Part shown: positions 10,735 through 20,749 of the stretch, in pieces
Position numbering within the stretch: position 1 is the stretch's first letter
Layout of the letters: every line of letters starts with the position of its first letter
NCBI GenBank assembly: GCA_019828565.1
Contig: JAHDYR010000066.1
Coordinates: 558,001 to 622,000, forward strand
Length of the DNA: 64,000 bases
Direction: 5' to 3'
Origin: Carpediemonas membranifera
Lineage: Eukaryota; Fornicata
Position numbers and translations under genes: made by a program
Notes under the pieces: model-generated
Seen by the model: only the letters and a program-made list of their open reading frames with translations
Database searches by the model: none
What the model was told of the DNA's origin: nothing

Positions 10735-11007
10735 ATGCCAAAGTTCGAAAATGATGAGGCTTCGCCACTAAGTGACATGGTATCCGTCTATCAGGCGGTG
10801 TCTTTGTTCTTGTGCGTTCTTAGCATCACTCTGTATCGACTCGTTGGCCTCGCACCTCTCTACATCAGTCTGATTCCATCTGTAGCAACTCTCTGCAACA
10901 TTACGAAGCTGAGAGCGCGAATTGACCAAACATTACTGGCTCTGGTCCCCCTTTTCTGCATCATTGCGCTGAAGTTCACTCCTATCGGTGACTTCTTTGA
11001 AGGATGA
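10735..11007 (+). CDS. Small membrane protein, possibly Asterix/UPF0139-like
   Basis: The frame gives 90 residues from the ATG at 10735. A short polar N-terminus (MPKFENDEASPLSDMVS) is followed by two or three hydrophobic segments (roughly 20-38, 40-58 and 66-82) with a Lys/Arg-containing turn, ITKLRARIDQ, between them. Size and layout resemble Asterix (WDR83OS, UPF0139), an ER membrane subunit of the PAT complex that helps insert multipass proteins, but the identity is weak and this is only a suggestion. The frame extends upstream to about 10540 without membrane-like sequence, so I prefer the internal ATG. It lies between the copine gene and the convergent malic enzyme gene, ending only 37 bp before the malic enzyme stop. 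Confidence 0.5.
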   Translation: MPKFENDEASPLSDMVSVYQAVSLFLCVLSITLYRLVGLAPLYISLIPSVATLCNITKLRARIDQTLLALVPLFCIIALKFTPIGDFFEG

Positions 11008-11044
11008 AGGATTATGACTAAAACAAAGTAAACTCCCGGCTAGT

Positions 11045-12800
11045 TTAGTGATACTGTGGCTTCCACTGGGAATTCTTCGCGAATTGAACCAAATCTCCAG
11101 CTGGCCGCTGAGCGGTGGCGATGCCCTCCTCGTAAGCCATCTCCATCACGGCCGCAGCAACCTTTGCTGACACATCGCGGATGTCTCTGAGATTTGGGAG
11201 CAGCATGCCATTGGACACCTGCTCGTCGGGCACAGACATGGCACAAGTGGTGGCTGCGGCTGCGATCATACGGTCTGTGATGACGGACGCCCCAGAGAGC
11301 ATGGCGCCGTGGCCGATGCCGGGGAAGACGTACATGTTGTTGCACTGAGACAGGGGGATCTTCCTGCCCTCGAAGTCGACGTCGGGCATGGGGGAGCCCG
11401 AGGCGTACACCGCCTTGCCGTGGGAGTAGTCGCTGCACTGCTGGGCCAGGATCTCGCACTTGGACGTGGGGTTCGAGAGGGCGAATACGACAGGGTGCTC
11501 GGTGTTCTGGCAGAGGCCCTGGATAACGTCCTCGGTGATGGCCCCGGGCGTGGCACTCAGCCCGAAGATCGCGGTGGCCCCTACTTCATGCACGAGCTCC
11601 GACAACGAATACTTGGCGCCGCCGTTCAGCTTCTTCACGAATGGCGCCTGGTGAGCCCCCAGTCTCCCATCCATGGGGTGCTGCAGCAGGCCGTCGCGGT
11701 CAACGAGGTAGAAGTGCCGACGGGCCTGCTCGATCGTGTAGTCGGGGGCGACCAGGAGCTGGGCGAGGGACTCGGCCACGCCCATGCCGCCTGCACCGGC
11801 TCCCAGGAAGACGAATGTGTGGTCTCGGGGACGGGTGCCTGTTGCCCGGCAGGCGTTGAAGAAGGCCGCTGCAGCGACGCAGCCTGTGCCCTGGATGTCG
11901 TCATTGAACGCCCGGTAGTCGTACCTGTACCCGTCTAGCAGGTCGAACGCGTGGTCCTTCGAGAAGTCCTCGAACTGGAGGACGCAAGAGGGCCACTTGT
12001 CCTTGACGGCGGCGACAAACTCGTCTAGGAAGCTTCTATAGGTCTCCTCGTCGGGGTGGCCGTCCATTGCGCCGAAGTAGTGTCCGGCTCGGTCAGACGT
12101 CGTCCCGAGGTCGAGGGTGATGGGGAGAACGCGGGAGGGGTCGAAGCCGGCGCCGACAGTGTAGAGGGCAAGCTTGCCGACAGGGATGCCGTGGCCGTTG
12201 ATGCCAATGTCCCCGAGACCGAGGATTCTGGTTCCGTCTGTGACGACGATGATGTCGACCTCGTTATACCAGTTGTCCAGGATCTTACGGATGCTGCCAG
12301 CCATGCTAGCGTTCAGGTACATGCCCTTGGGCCAGGAGCGCCAGATATCAGAGTACTGGACGCACGCAGCGCCAACGGTGGGGGTGTAGACGATGGGGAG
12401 AGTGTCCTCAATGTGGGTGAGAAGGAACTTGAAGTAAAGAGTCTCGTTGGCCTGCTGGAGGTGGTAGAGATAGATGAACTTGTCTATATCAGTGGTAAGC
12501 TGTCTCCATTGCCCCTCGCATCGGGACATTTGCTGCTCGATCGTCTCGACGCGTGTGGGCAACAAGCCTGTGAGTCCAAATCGCTCCCTCTCCTCCAAAG
12601 AAAAAGCAGTGTCCTTGTTCCTATGTTAGATATCGGGCACCGACGTACTGGAACTGGTTCCGGAGCAGGGCATATCCTGTGGGAACGCTATCAAGGTTGG
12701 ATGCGAGAGAACGAGAGCACACTGAAGATAGAAATGGCGGTGTAAAGGTTCCAAATAGAAAAGACTGTGTGAAAGTTGTTTTGGTTAGTCTGGACAGCAT
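11045..12800 (-). CDS. Malic enzyme with predicted organelle presequence
   Basis: Malic enzyme oxidatively decarboxylates malate to pyruvate and CO2, reducing NAD(P)+. Exon 1 is 12649-12800 and exon 2 is 11045-12620; a 28-nt intron between them restores the family junction into the TAFSLEERERFGL region, for 575 residues. Motifs include YTPTVGAACVQYSDIWR, TDGTRILGLGDIGINGHG, FEDFSKDHAF, the dinucleotide fold FLGAGAGGMGVAE, and FALSNPTSKCEILAQQ. It is of the long eukaryotic type. The first ~36 residues begin MLSRLTKTTFTQSFLFGTFT and are rich in Ser, Thr, Arg and Lys with no acidic residue. This looks like a mitochondrion, hydrogenosome or MRO targeting peptide, and in a metamonad it would place pyruvate production in the MRO (inference). 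Coenzyme preference cannot be read from the sequence. Confidence 0.94.
12621..12648 (-). other. 28-nt spliceosomal intron in malic enzyme gene
   Basis: The donor is GTACGT and the 3' end is TCTAACATAG, which contains a textbook CTAAC branch site directly before the acceptor. It is phase 2. It separates the presequence and YALLRNQF from the conserved body of the enzyme. Confidence 0.92.
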
Positions 12801-13049
12801 TGGAGCTTGCAGCAAATTCGAATGTCATGGCTCCAAAAAATGATGAGACAAAAGAGGGGCCCATGTAAGACGCCGATGAGTCGTTGTTGATGTGCAACAC
12901 CGATGCCGAGCACGAACTTGCTTGGGGTCGCTTCGGGCTGGAGAGTCATCATAATTCACTATTATTATTATTAAAAAGGTTGCATTACTGTGTAGGGTTC
13001 TCGTCGGTTAAACATGTTGTTGTATCGTTGTGTTTATTGAGTTCGTAAG
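12801..13049. other. Intergenic stretch next to decayed retroelement
   Basis: This stretch is AT-richer than its neighbours and includes a short ATT-repeat tract near 12960. It could hold the malic enzyme 5' region and a retroelement end. No LTR or other feature could be defined. Confidence 0.4.
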
Positions 13050-14021
13050 CTAGGTCCGCAGACCCGGGTTCGCAGGCCCAGGGTTCGCACCCTGCTGCCT
13101 GGACCCGACCTCACTTCTCCCCTGAAGGCGAATCTCCTGGTGAGCTTCCAGATACTCATCGAGTGCAGCGAGATCCTTCGCATCCTTATAGGGAATCCAT
13201 GAGTCGTCCTCAGGTCCGTACCCGTCCCAGCGGATCTTGAACTGCCACTGCGTCTTCGTACGGCCTGGGCGATGAGCAATAATCCGTTCGACTAGATATG
13301 AATCGTAATCTAGAGAGACGAGTTGGAGCGGATCGATCGTCGTGCCTGTGTAAGGGATCACTCGAGTCGCGTGATAGCGGAGGTCGGTCTTCGTCTCCGG
13401 GTTCCTGACACGGTAAATATCGTCGATAAATTCCTGAACCTCGTATGGTCCAAGATATAGGGGAGCCAGACGGTCAGGCCTCCTATTGTCGGGATGCGTG
13501 ATCAGAACCTTTGTTCCGATAGGTAGGGGCTCAGTCATAGCCTGCGACTCCTCTCGGGCAGTCAGGAAGGCGTTCTGAGTCTGCTGTGTTTTTTTTCGAT
13601 GACCAGGCGCTGTGCTTCGATCATCGCTTGCATATACGCCTGAGTCGGTTCGGCATGTTCGCTATCCCTTCCCCCCTCGGTCGACAAGAGGTTGGCAGCA
13701 AGGTCGATAGCGCCAAATGACATGATCTTCGAGGGCTCAATGCCCGTTGTCGCGCAAGGAGTCGCGTTCACAATGCGCTGTACCATCGGTAGGTAGGTCG
13801 ACCACGAATCGCGGAGTCGCCTCTCGTTAATAAGGACTCGGATATGCCAATTGAGTTCTCGGTTGGCTCGTTCAACGAGTCCGTTCGCTCGGTGATGATA
13901 TGGTAGGGTGAGGATTCGCTTCACCTTGAGTATCTCGCACAACGCTTGGACTGCCGTTGCAGTGAACTGAGCACCTTGGTCAGTTCTAAGGGCGGTAGTG
14001 AGAAGAGAATTCGTTTACTTG
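13050..14021 (-). pseudogene. Ty3/gypsy-type (chromovirus) integrase remnant
   Basis: Reading down the minus strand, a segment from about 14021 to 13562 carries part of the integrase core: RTDQGAQF (a catalytic Asp of the DDE site) and YHHRANGLVERANRELNWH. The next segment, 13538-13050, has an SH3-like GPY module (IGTKVLI, LGPYEV, YHATRVIPY) followed by a chromodomain (YLVERIIAHR, FKIRWDGYGPEDDSWIPY). This order is diagnostic of chromoviruses in the Ty3/gypsy group. The two segments are in different frames, separated by a run of eight A on the coding strand at about 13590; one base more or less would join them. Gag, protease and RT are absent, the first catalytic Asp is not visible, and no LTRs were recognised, so this is a dead fragment. 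Confidence 0.75.
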
Positions 14022-14160
14022 GGGAAATCCGCATAGTTGACCAAAGATCAATCGTTGTCAAACCCACGTCACTACCCCCTTCGACGAGAAAAACCCACCT
14101 GCTGAAGGAAGGGAAAAGAAGGTACTTAGTACTTGTCGAGGGACTTACGAGCTTTGCGTG

Positions 14161-15299
14161 AAAGAAGAAAGAAAGAAATTTACGTTTGCCTGGTATCAGG
14201 CCCCGGACTGAGCTTGCTTTCCCATTATCCTGGAGCTGAGTGCTCCGGGGCACGGCCTAATCCCTGTCCTGAGCTGTCAGCAGCGCTCATTTCTTGGATC
14301 AGGTGCCTACTGCGTCCGCTGATAGATGATTCCACTCGCCCCATAGGCCCTTCGGCCTTCTCCGTGCGCTTGGCGCTTTTCTGTCATCCCTGGGAGTCCG
14401 GCAACTGTCCAGGGAGTCTGGGGGTCTGTCCTCGGAGCCCGTGACAGGCAGGTTCGTCCTGCAAGGCCTCTGCTATAGCGTCCTCTGTTTCCCTGCTGTC
14501 TCTGCATCGTCGTTCAACTACGGCACCTTCTCATCTTTCTAGTTGCCTCTGATCCGTGCCCCCTGCGGCCCTGTTAAGTGACCAACCCGAAGGCGGGGAA
14601 AGTCGCCGAGTCTCTGGAGTCTACCCCGGTTAGGTGGCGTGGGTCAGCGGCAGCCCCAAGCGCTAGGCCCGGTTGTCCCTGTTACCCCTTACTCCAGTTC
14701 TCTCGCGCTACACTTCACTGAGTCCCTGTATCGTTAACAAAGGCGGTGGGGACGCCATGTCCCCCCGTACCTGTGGCCAGTCCCTGCAGTTCCCTTAGGT
14801 TCACAGTGGCTGGTGCAACCACACATGTGGATTTGTCCCTGCTTGTGGTTAGTCTGGGTCCCTGTACCCTGTTTGCGTTCTCATTTGTTTTTCTCTATGT
14901 ACTATGGTCTGGTGCTACCGGTATATGAGGGGTTTCCCCCTCCGATCCCAGGAGCTCTGGATCCCTGTAGATGTGATTACCTGACCTTACCCTGTTGCCC
15001 TTCCTACTTTGCCCTGTAACTGTCGTAGACCTTCCCTAACTCTCTGGGCCCGGCTCTTGGCCCCTCCCATATATCGTCGGATCCCCATACCATGAGCTGT
15101 TGGAGCTCTAGTAGTGGCCTTTCCCTGTACCATCCGCCGTGTGGTCCTGATCTGACTTCGAGGTCCCTTGTGCTCCTTACGGCCTTCCTCCATATCTCGC
15201 TCCAGCCTTTTCCTCTGTCTACTGTAATGGATGGGTATGGTGGTCTTTGGTCCACTTTTCCTCATTCTCCATGTGTGAGTGCCCGGCATTGTTAGGTCT
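14161..15299 (-). mobile_element. LINE 3' end, minus orientation, internally deleted
   Basis: This segment is the reverse complement of parts of the LINE at 19005-22447. From its tail inward it has a GAAA-type tract (14161-14179; TTTC repeats on the coding strand), a diverged copy of the 3' untranslated region (about 14180-15000), and the C-terminal coding end (about 15004-15230; DLEVRSGPHGGWYRERP, ELQQLMVWGS), matching 20580-20749. It then jumps to sequence matching the endonuclease C-terminal part at 17120-17190 (GTHTWRMRKSGPKTT), so the whole RT region is missing. The end at 15299/15300 abuts sense-strand ORF1 sequence of the same LINE type in the opposite orientation. Confidence 0.75.
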
Positions 15300-15946
15300 G
15301 CTACGACCGCCGGAACAACGATCATGACGATCGCCGGGGCGATAGGGACTACGACCGCCGCGATGACAGAGCCGGCCACAGCGAGACGGAACTCCTCGAC
15401 AGGGACGCATTTGGCCCGGACAGCTGGTCCACCACCGGGAGTGGCAGGGGTAGCAACAGGGACAGCACGACTTCCAAAGGCTTCAAGCGGAAGGACGGCG
15501 GCCGGAGCAACGAGAACGGCCTAGCAGACCCAGCAGATGGCAAGCGAAGCAGGGAAGATGAGGACCAGGACCAGACGTCTGGAAGCAGACAGGCGTCTGA
15601 CTGGGAATCGGACAGACTCCGCCTTCAGAAACAGTTAGCTGAGGCTCAGCAGACGATCTCCAAACTCAAGGCAGCCCAGATAGCCGCACAGGAGCAGGGA
15701 CCGGCAACCAGCAGTGAGGCCTCGACAGTGGCCCCAGGGCCCGGAGGGGAGAAGACGATCACCATGGTGCCGAAGCGGAAGAAGAAGGCCAAGGCCAAGA
15801 AGCAAAGGATGGCCACCCAACCCAACCCGATGATGGACGCCATGGCCCAGTTCATGAACATGATGGCGAGCATGCAGAGCCAGATGGGCCTACAGGAACA
15901 GGGCACAGGCGACAGTGACAGTGATAGCCAAATGGAGAGCGAGTAA
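15300..15946 (+). pseudogene. LINE ORF1-like protein, 5'-truncated
   Basis: The open frame runs from the junction at about 15300 to a TAA at 15944-15946 and lacks its own start. It is highly charged: an Arg/Asp-rich N-terminal part (DRRGDRDYDRRDDRAGHSE), then a predicted coiled coil (LRLQKQLAEAQQTISKLKAA), a Lys-rich basic patch (PKRKKKAKAKKQR), a Met-rich helix (MMDAMAQFMNMMASMQSQM) and an acidic tail. A coiled coil plus basic patch upstream of an endonuclease/RT frame is the usual plan of a LINE ORF1 RNA-binding protein. It lies 342 bp before the endonuclease frame on the same strand. No zinc knuckle was seen. ORF1 identity is inferred from position and composition. Confidence 0.6.
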
Positions 15947-16288
15947 TCAGGGTAAAGCAGTATTCTTTCAGTGACAAGTAACAGTTCGACGTTAGACAAC
16001 TTGTCCTGGAAAGCGTTGGCGATCGCGGTGCTCTCTTGGACTCCCACCCAGGGCCTGGCATTAGTTTATGGACACTGCCAGTGGGCTGCGACGGCGGCCA
16101 AAGGGGGGGTCACGCCATTGCGCCCCCTCCTAAATGCGCCTGCCTGACGATGGAAGGTCACCAGGAATTGCGGAAGCTGGCCTACCCAGGGACACCGAGG
16201 CCGGCACTGAGGGGCCCAGGGTAGGACAGGGACTTACACAGACAAAATTTTCCGGAATTCGCAGAATAAGGGGAACGGAGTACAGCAA
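15947..16288. other. LINE inter-ORF spacer
   Basis: This is 342 bp of non-coding sequence between the ORF1-like frame and the endonuclease ATG. I see no feature in it beyond its position inside the LINE. Confidence 0.5.
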
Positions 16289-17350
16289 ATGGAAACATTC
16301 AGAATAGTCAGTATGAACACGCAGGGACATATCGGACGCGGAAAAGACTTCACAGCGTCAATGGCTACCGCACTACAAACAAGACTAGGAGATATCGAAG
16401 CCATATGCATACAGGAGACCTGGAGAACGGCAAACACAAGAGTAAACCACTTCATCGACTTTGACTATGCGCTAGCAGGGAAAGAAACAGAGGAAGAACT
16501 GGCAACAAGGAACGAAAAGCGGAAGAAGGATGTCCTAAGTCAACACCGCATTAGCAGACAGATAGGTATAGCAGGGGACGATGAGCCGACGCCCAAATGG
16601 CGGGGGACCAGGGAGGGCATAGGAACAATCGTCAGCCCGCATGCAAAGGGGGCATGGGACGTAGGCATAACGGACAGCCTGTCGGGAAGAATCCAAGCGA
16701 GCGTTATGCGGACACAAAGGGACATACTCATAATCAACGTTTACGGCCCACCATGGGATCATAGGAAGGAGGAGAAGGACATGTTCAGGGACAACGTGCT
16801 GGAGATACTAAAAATGAAAGGGAGCATGGAGGCTATCATCATTGGAGACTGGAACATGAGCCCGGATCAGTTAGCTACAGGGGCCAGATGGAGGGACATG
16901 ATGAGGAGACACGGGCTAAGGGCTATCAAACCAGGGACAAGCACCCTCACGACAGGAACAACGACACCGGACTTCGCGGCGGTCACAGCAGGAATCAGGG
17001 GAGCAAGGATAGAAGTCCAAGAGTCTACCGAGCTTGGCGTATGGGGGTCGGCCCATAACGGTATCAGACTAGAATGGGAAGAAGCAGGGACCGATGGGAA
17101 CACAACCTACGAGGAAGACCTAACAATGCCGGGCACTCACACATGGAGAATGAGGAAAAGTGGACCAAAGACCACCATACCCATCCTGAATAGAGAGAAG
17201 AGCATCGACCAGTGGGAGGAGTCCATCAGGGCACACATAGGCACCCCAGCAAGCAAAGGGAAGGACAGGGAGAGAGAGAAAGTGTTCAAACCGAGCGTAT
17301 GGAGTGACCTAGCCCGAACCCCGTGGACGGAAGCAGGAAACAGGGACAGG
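16289..17350 (+). pseudogene. LINE ORF2 endonuclease (APE-type), truncated before RT
   Basis: The frame starts at the ATG at 16289 and encodes an exonuclease-endonuclease-phosphatase fold, the nicking enzyme of APE-class LINEs. Visible motifs in order are SMNTQGHIGRGK (N), ICIQETWR (catalytic E), IINVYGPP, IIIGDWNMSP (the GDxN site), TTPDF, and GSAHNGIRLEW, where the usual SDH has become S-A-H. About 354 residues belong to the LINE. At about 17350 the sequence switches within the shared bases GGCGAGGAG into the RT domain of a different retrotransposon (family A), so the LINE's own RT is absent. The frame then runs out at 17557 in a wrong frame. Confidence 0.8.
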
Positions 17351-19004
17351 GCGAGGAGTACACGGGTATCCTCGCTCACGCACAGCTCATCGCACTGCCG
17401 AAGGGCGAAGATCGGGTCAGACCCATCGCCATGGGCGAGGCGCTCCGGCGCCTGGCCGCGAAGGTCCTCGCCTCGGCCGTCTCGTCGCGTCTCCGTAATG
17501 ACGGCGTCTGCCCTGAGCAGTACGGGCTCGGCGAGAGCTGCGGCCTGGACGTTATGACCGCGAAAATTGCGGAAGCGTACGACGAAGGGCTCAAGGTCTG
17601 TGCTGTTGACATGACTAACGCCTACGGAACCGTGTCCCGCGCCCACCTCCGTGTGGTGCTCGAGGCGCACGCCCCAGCCGCCCTCCCCTATTTCTCCACC
17701 ATGTATGGCGAGGGCAAGCTGCTGACCCCGACCGGGCACGTCATAGCCAGCCGAGAGGGCATCCACCAGGGGGACCCCCTGTCCCCAGCCCTCTTCACGC
17801 TGGCTATGACGCCCCTCCTCGGCAGCCTCCGGTCGCAACTTCCCAGTACGACCATCCTCGGCTACCAGGACGACGTGTACGGGCTGCTGCCCCGGCAGGC
17901 AGACCAGCGGACGATCGATACATTCTACGCGCGTGTGGAGGCGGCGTGTGGAGCCGTCGGTATGCGGGTGAACCGACTGAAGTGCCTCGTCCTGGCGAAG
18001 ACGGGGACACTGGGCCAAAAAGCGGACGGGTGCTCGGTATCCCCGTAGGCGACGACGCGGGCGTTGCCAACGCTGTGGACGCGGCCTTCTCGCGCATGGA
18101 GGACGCGCTCGTGCGGGTGGCCGAGATGACCGAGGCAGTGGGGCCGAAAGCGGCCTCGGTGGCGGTCAATCTGATCAGGTCTTGCGTTCTTCCGATGCCT
18201 TCGGCAATCTTTCGCAACGTGAGCCCGATTGGCCACGAATGCCGCACAAAAAGCCTGGAGCGGAAGCTGAGAGCTGCCATCGCACGCATCCTTCAGGTAT
18301 CCGACGTCACAAAGATACCCGAAGAGCGTCTAGCGCTCGATTTCGCCGACTACGGGCTCCGTATCCCTCTTCCGTCGCTCATCTGGAAGTGTGCATTTTT
18401 GGGCGCAGCCCACCAGCTGCACGCCCTAGGCATCACCCGGGACATGGAGGCGGCGCTGTTCTCTCCAGAAGAGTGCCAGGAGTGGCCCAAAACCATCCAG
18501 GAACTGTTTAGCATCGAGGCTGAAAAGCCGCAGAAGACACTCACTACGATGCTTGCAAAAGCCTGGACGGCCAAGTACCGCCCCAAGACACCCGCCGACT
18601 TCGGCCTAGACCCCGAGGAGGTCTCCCAGGGCCTCTCTGACTGCAGCTCCCTCGAGGCCCCCGCCGCCGGACTCCTCCGCAAAGAAGCCGCGCTGAGCCC
18701 CCTCGACCTCGAGCAGACCTCCTGCGACAGCGTGTTCGTCCCCGTCACCCGGGCGCACCTCAACATCGCCCCATTCCGCGAGATGCCGGTCACCTGCCCC
18801 CTCTGTGGCCAGCAAGACATCACGTGGCGCCACGCCCTCGGCTGCTCCTACCTGAAGGATGGCGCGACCAACGCACGCCACGACAGCATCAAGATGGCTG
18901 TGCACGATCTCGTGACCCAGGACGACCTCCGCGGGCGCCCCATCCCCCACTGCAAGCCCGAGTTCGATCTGCTCGACACCCACCCTAGGTTCCGCGTCAC
19001 GAGC
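17350..19004 (+). mobile_element. 5'-truncated family-A RT/RLE element, first part
   Basis: The fragment begins inside the RT domain (EYTGILAHAQLIALPKGED) and matches family-A array units closely. It carries RT motifs A (VDMTNAYGTV), B (HQGDPLSPALF) and C (YQDDVY), and the CCHC knuckle CPLCGQQDITWRHALGC. It stops in the segment before the endonuclease, at a LINE insertion. It is shifted out of frame at about 18019, where an A run has five bases instead of the six found in the open copy at 34226. The rest of the element resumes at 22448. Confidence 0.85.
18988..19004 (+). repeat. Target-site duplication, left copy (17 bp)
   Basis: GGTTCCGCGTCACGAGC is present here and again at 22448-22464, flanking the inserted LINE. 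In uninterrupted family-A units the sequence occurs once at this position (for example near 35199). Confidence 0.9.
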
Positions 19005-19005
19005 T

Positions 19006-20749
19006 GGTTTCCAGTCAGACAGGGACGTCATCCAGCAGATACAGTACATTGTGCAGCGGCACCAGGAGGGGGGTGAGACCACGTCAATCTTTCTGGACAT
19101 CGAGAAGGCATATGACACGGTACCAAGGGACATTCTCATGGATAAGCTACAGGGTATGGGGGTGGAGGAGCACTTGATCAGGGCAATTTAAGACACAATA
19201 AAGGAAACCTGGATATCAGTCAAGGGGGCAAAGGCATGGGAAAGAACCAACAGGGGAGTTAAGCAAGGGTGCGTCCTGGCACCGACACTGTTTGTGCTGT
19301 TCATGGCTAACTGGCCCCACCTGGCCAGAAAGAAAATCAAGGGAGAACGGTACGACATCAGAGAACCGCCAAGGACCACGAGCCACCTCAGCGACCGACT
19401 ACCGGCAGCACTTACCATGTTTGTGGATGACACTGCGGTCACAGGGAGCAAACCGGAGCATAGCCAGATGGTCGCCAACATAATGGTGGACATAATCAGA
19501 GAGCATGAAATGAGGGTGAACGCCCAGAAGAATGTAATGATTAGCGTGGACAGAACAGCCCTAGTCAGGATCGAGGGGGTAACACTACTGCCAGAGAAGG
19601 AGGCGAGATACCTGGGATTATGGATCGCAAGTGGGAAGGACCCTATGTCGGCCTGCATAAGGCGGAAACAGGAGCAGAGCGAAAGGTACAAGAGACTGGT
19701 GAGATGGGCAGGGTGGACCAGGGCAAACATGCCAGCACTAGCGAGCAGGCTACTACTGGAAATATATATATGGCCCAGGATCCTCTTCGGAGTCGAGGTG
19801 TGGGGGAACGCACCGGGAGGTAGAAGGATCTGGAATGACTGGCAGGGAATCATGGCAGGAACAGGACCGGGAGGGGGCGCAGCCATGAGGCTGATGAATG
19901 GATGGGTGGACCTCCAGGCACACATGGAATGGCTGGCAGTCAAAAGGATAGTCAACTACAGGGACCAGGATATACCAGTCAGAAACAGAGAATGGGGGCG
20001 AGGCACGGTTATGTGGGAAGCTAGGGAGAGAGTGCAGCATCTACTGGAGGGCACCAGAGAGGGAGCCCCCAAACCAGCGCTACTGGATTATGGCATGGAA
20101 ACGATCAGGAGGGGGTGGATGAAGCGGTGCAAAAGCCGTACGGCACTAGGACTAATGGAAATCATGGGGACAAGGAAATTAAGCAAGTGTCTACAAGGTA
20201 AGCCTACGGTAGACCGAAAGGCTGGGAAGGGGCAAAGCAGGGCGGAATGGAAGAGAATTGTATCCATTGCAGCCAATGTCAGCCCATCCCCATCGTCGGC
20301 AGAGAGAGGGGAGGGCCCTATGAGAGCCATCACAGAGCTGGCCCAAGGCGCTGACCTGAAGAGAAATTAGCAGACTATGCCCCCTATGCTCGGAGGAGTC
20401 GGAGGTGAGCCTGTTCTACAGGATCATTAGGGAAAAGCCAGGACCAGCAAGGAAGCAGGAAATGATCAGGGAGTGGGCAGAGGGCCAGAGGCTAGGATCG
20501 GCAGCGCACATAATCTGTGAATGCCCGGCAGTAGACAGGGGAGATGCTTGGACAAAGCTGTGGACAGCAGCGAAGCACAAAACTAAGGACTTGGAAGTAA
20601 GGCAGGGCCCCCAGGGCGAATGGTACCAGGAAAGACCCATCCTAGAATTACAGCAACTAATAATATGGGGCTCGGAGGACAGTTGGGAAGGCCTCACGGC
20701 AGGACTACGGGAACTGGCAAAGGTCTACAACAGCTTCAAGGTGGAATAG
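19006..20749 (+). pseudogene. LINE reverse transcriptase and C-terminal CCHC part
   Basis: The RT reads from the truncation point: SIFLDIEKAYDTVPRD (motif A), GVKQGCVLAPTLF (motif B), MFVDDTAV (motif C, FVDD at 19420-19431), then the thumb and a connecting region to about 20370. An in-frame TAA at 19189-19191 breaks it between motifs A and B. A frameshift near 20370 separates the last ~115 residues (to 20749), which hold CPLCSEESE and HIICECP, a CxxC...HxxxxC-like knuckle typical of LINE ORF2 ends, and ELQQLIIWGSEDSWEGL. The fingers subdomain and the endonuclease are missing. This copy cannot make active protein. Confidence 0.85.

Noticed and set aside
14987-15410. Several overlapping short frames on both strands as host genes
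   Set aside because: They are pieces and antisense of the inverted LINE and its ORF1, as shown by matches at 17120-17190 and 20580-20749.
17350-19004. A single LINE with its own RT from 16289 through 20749
   Set aside because: The middle part matches the RLE array family, not an APE LINE, and the right-hand LINE has its own target-site duplication, so these are separate elements.
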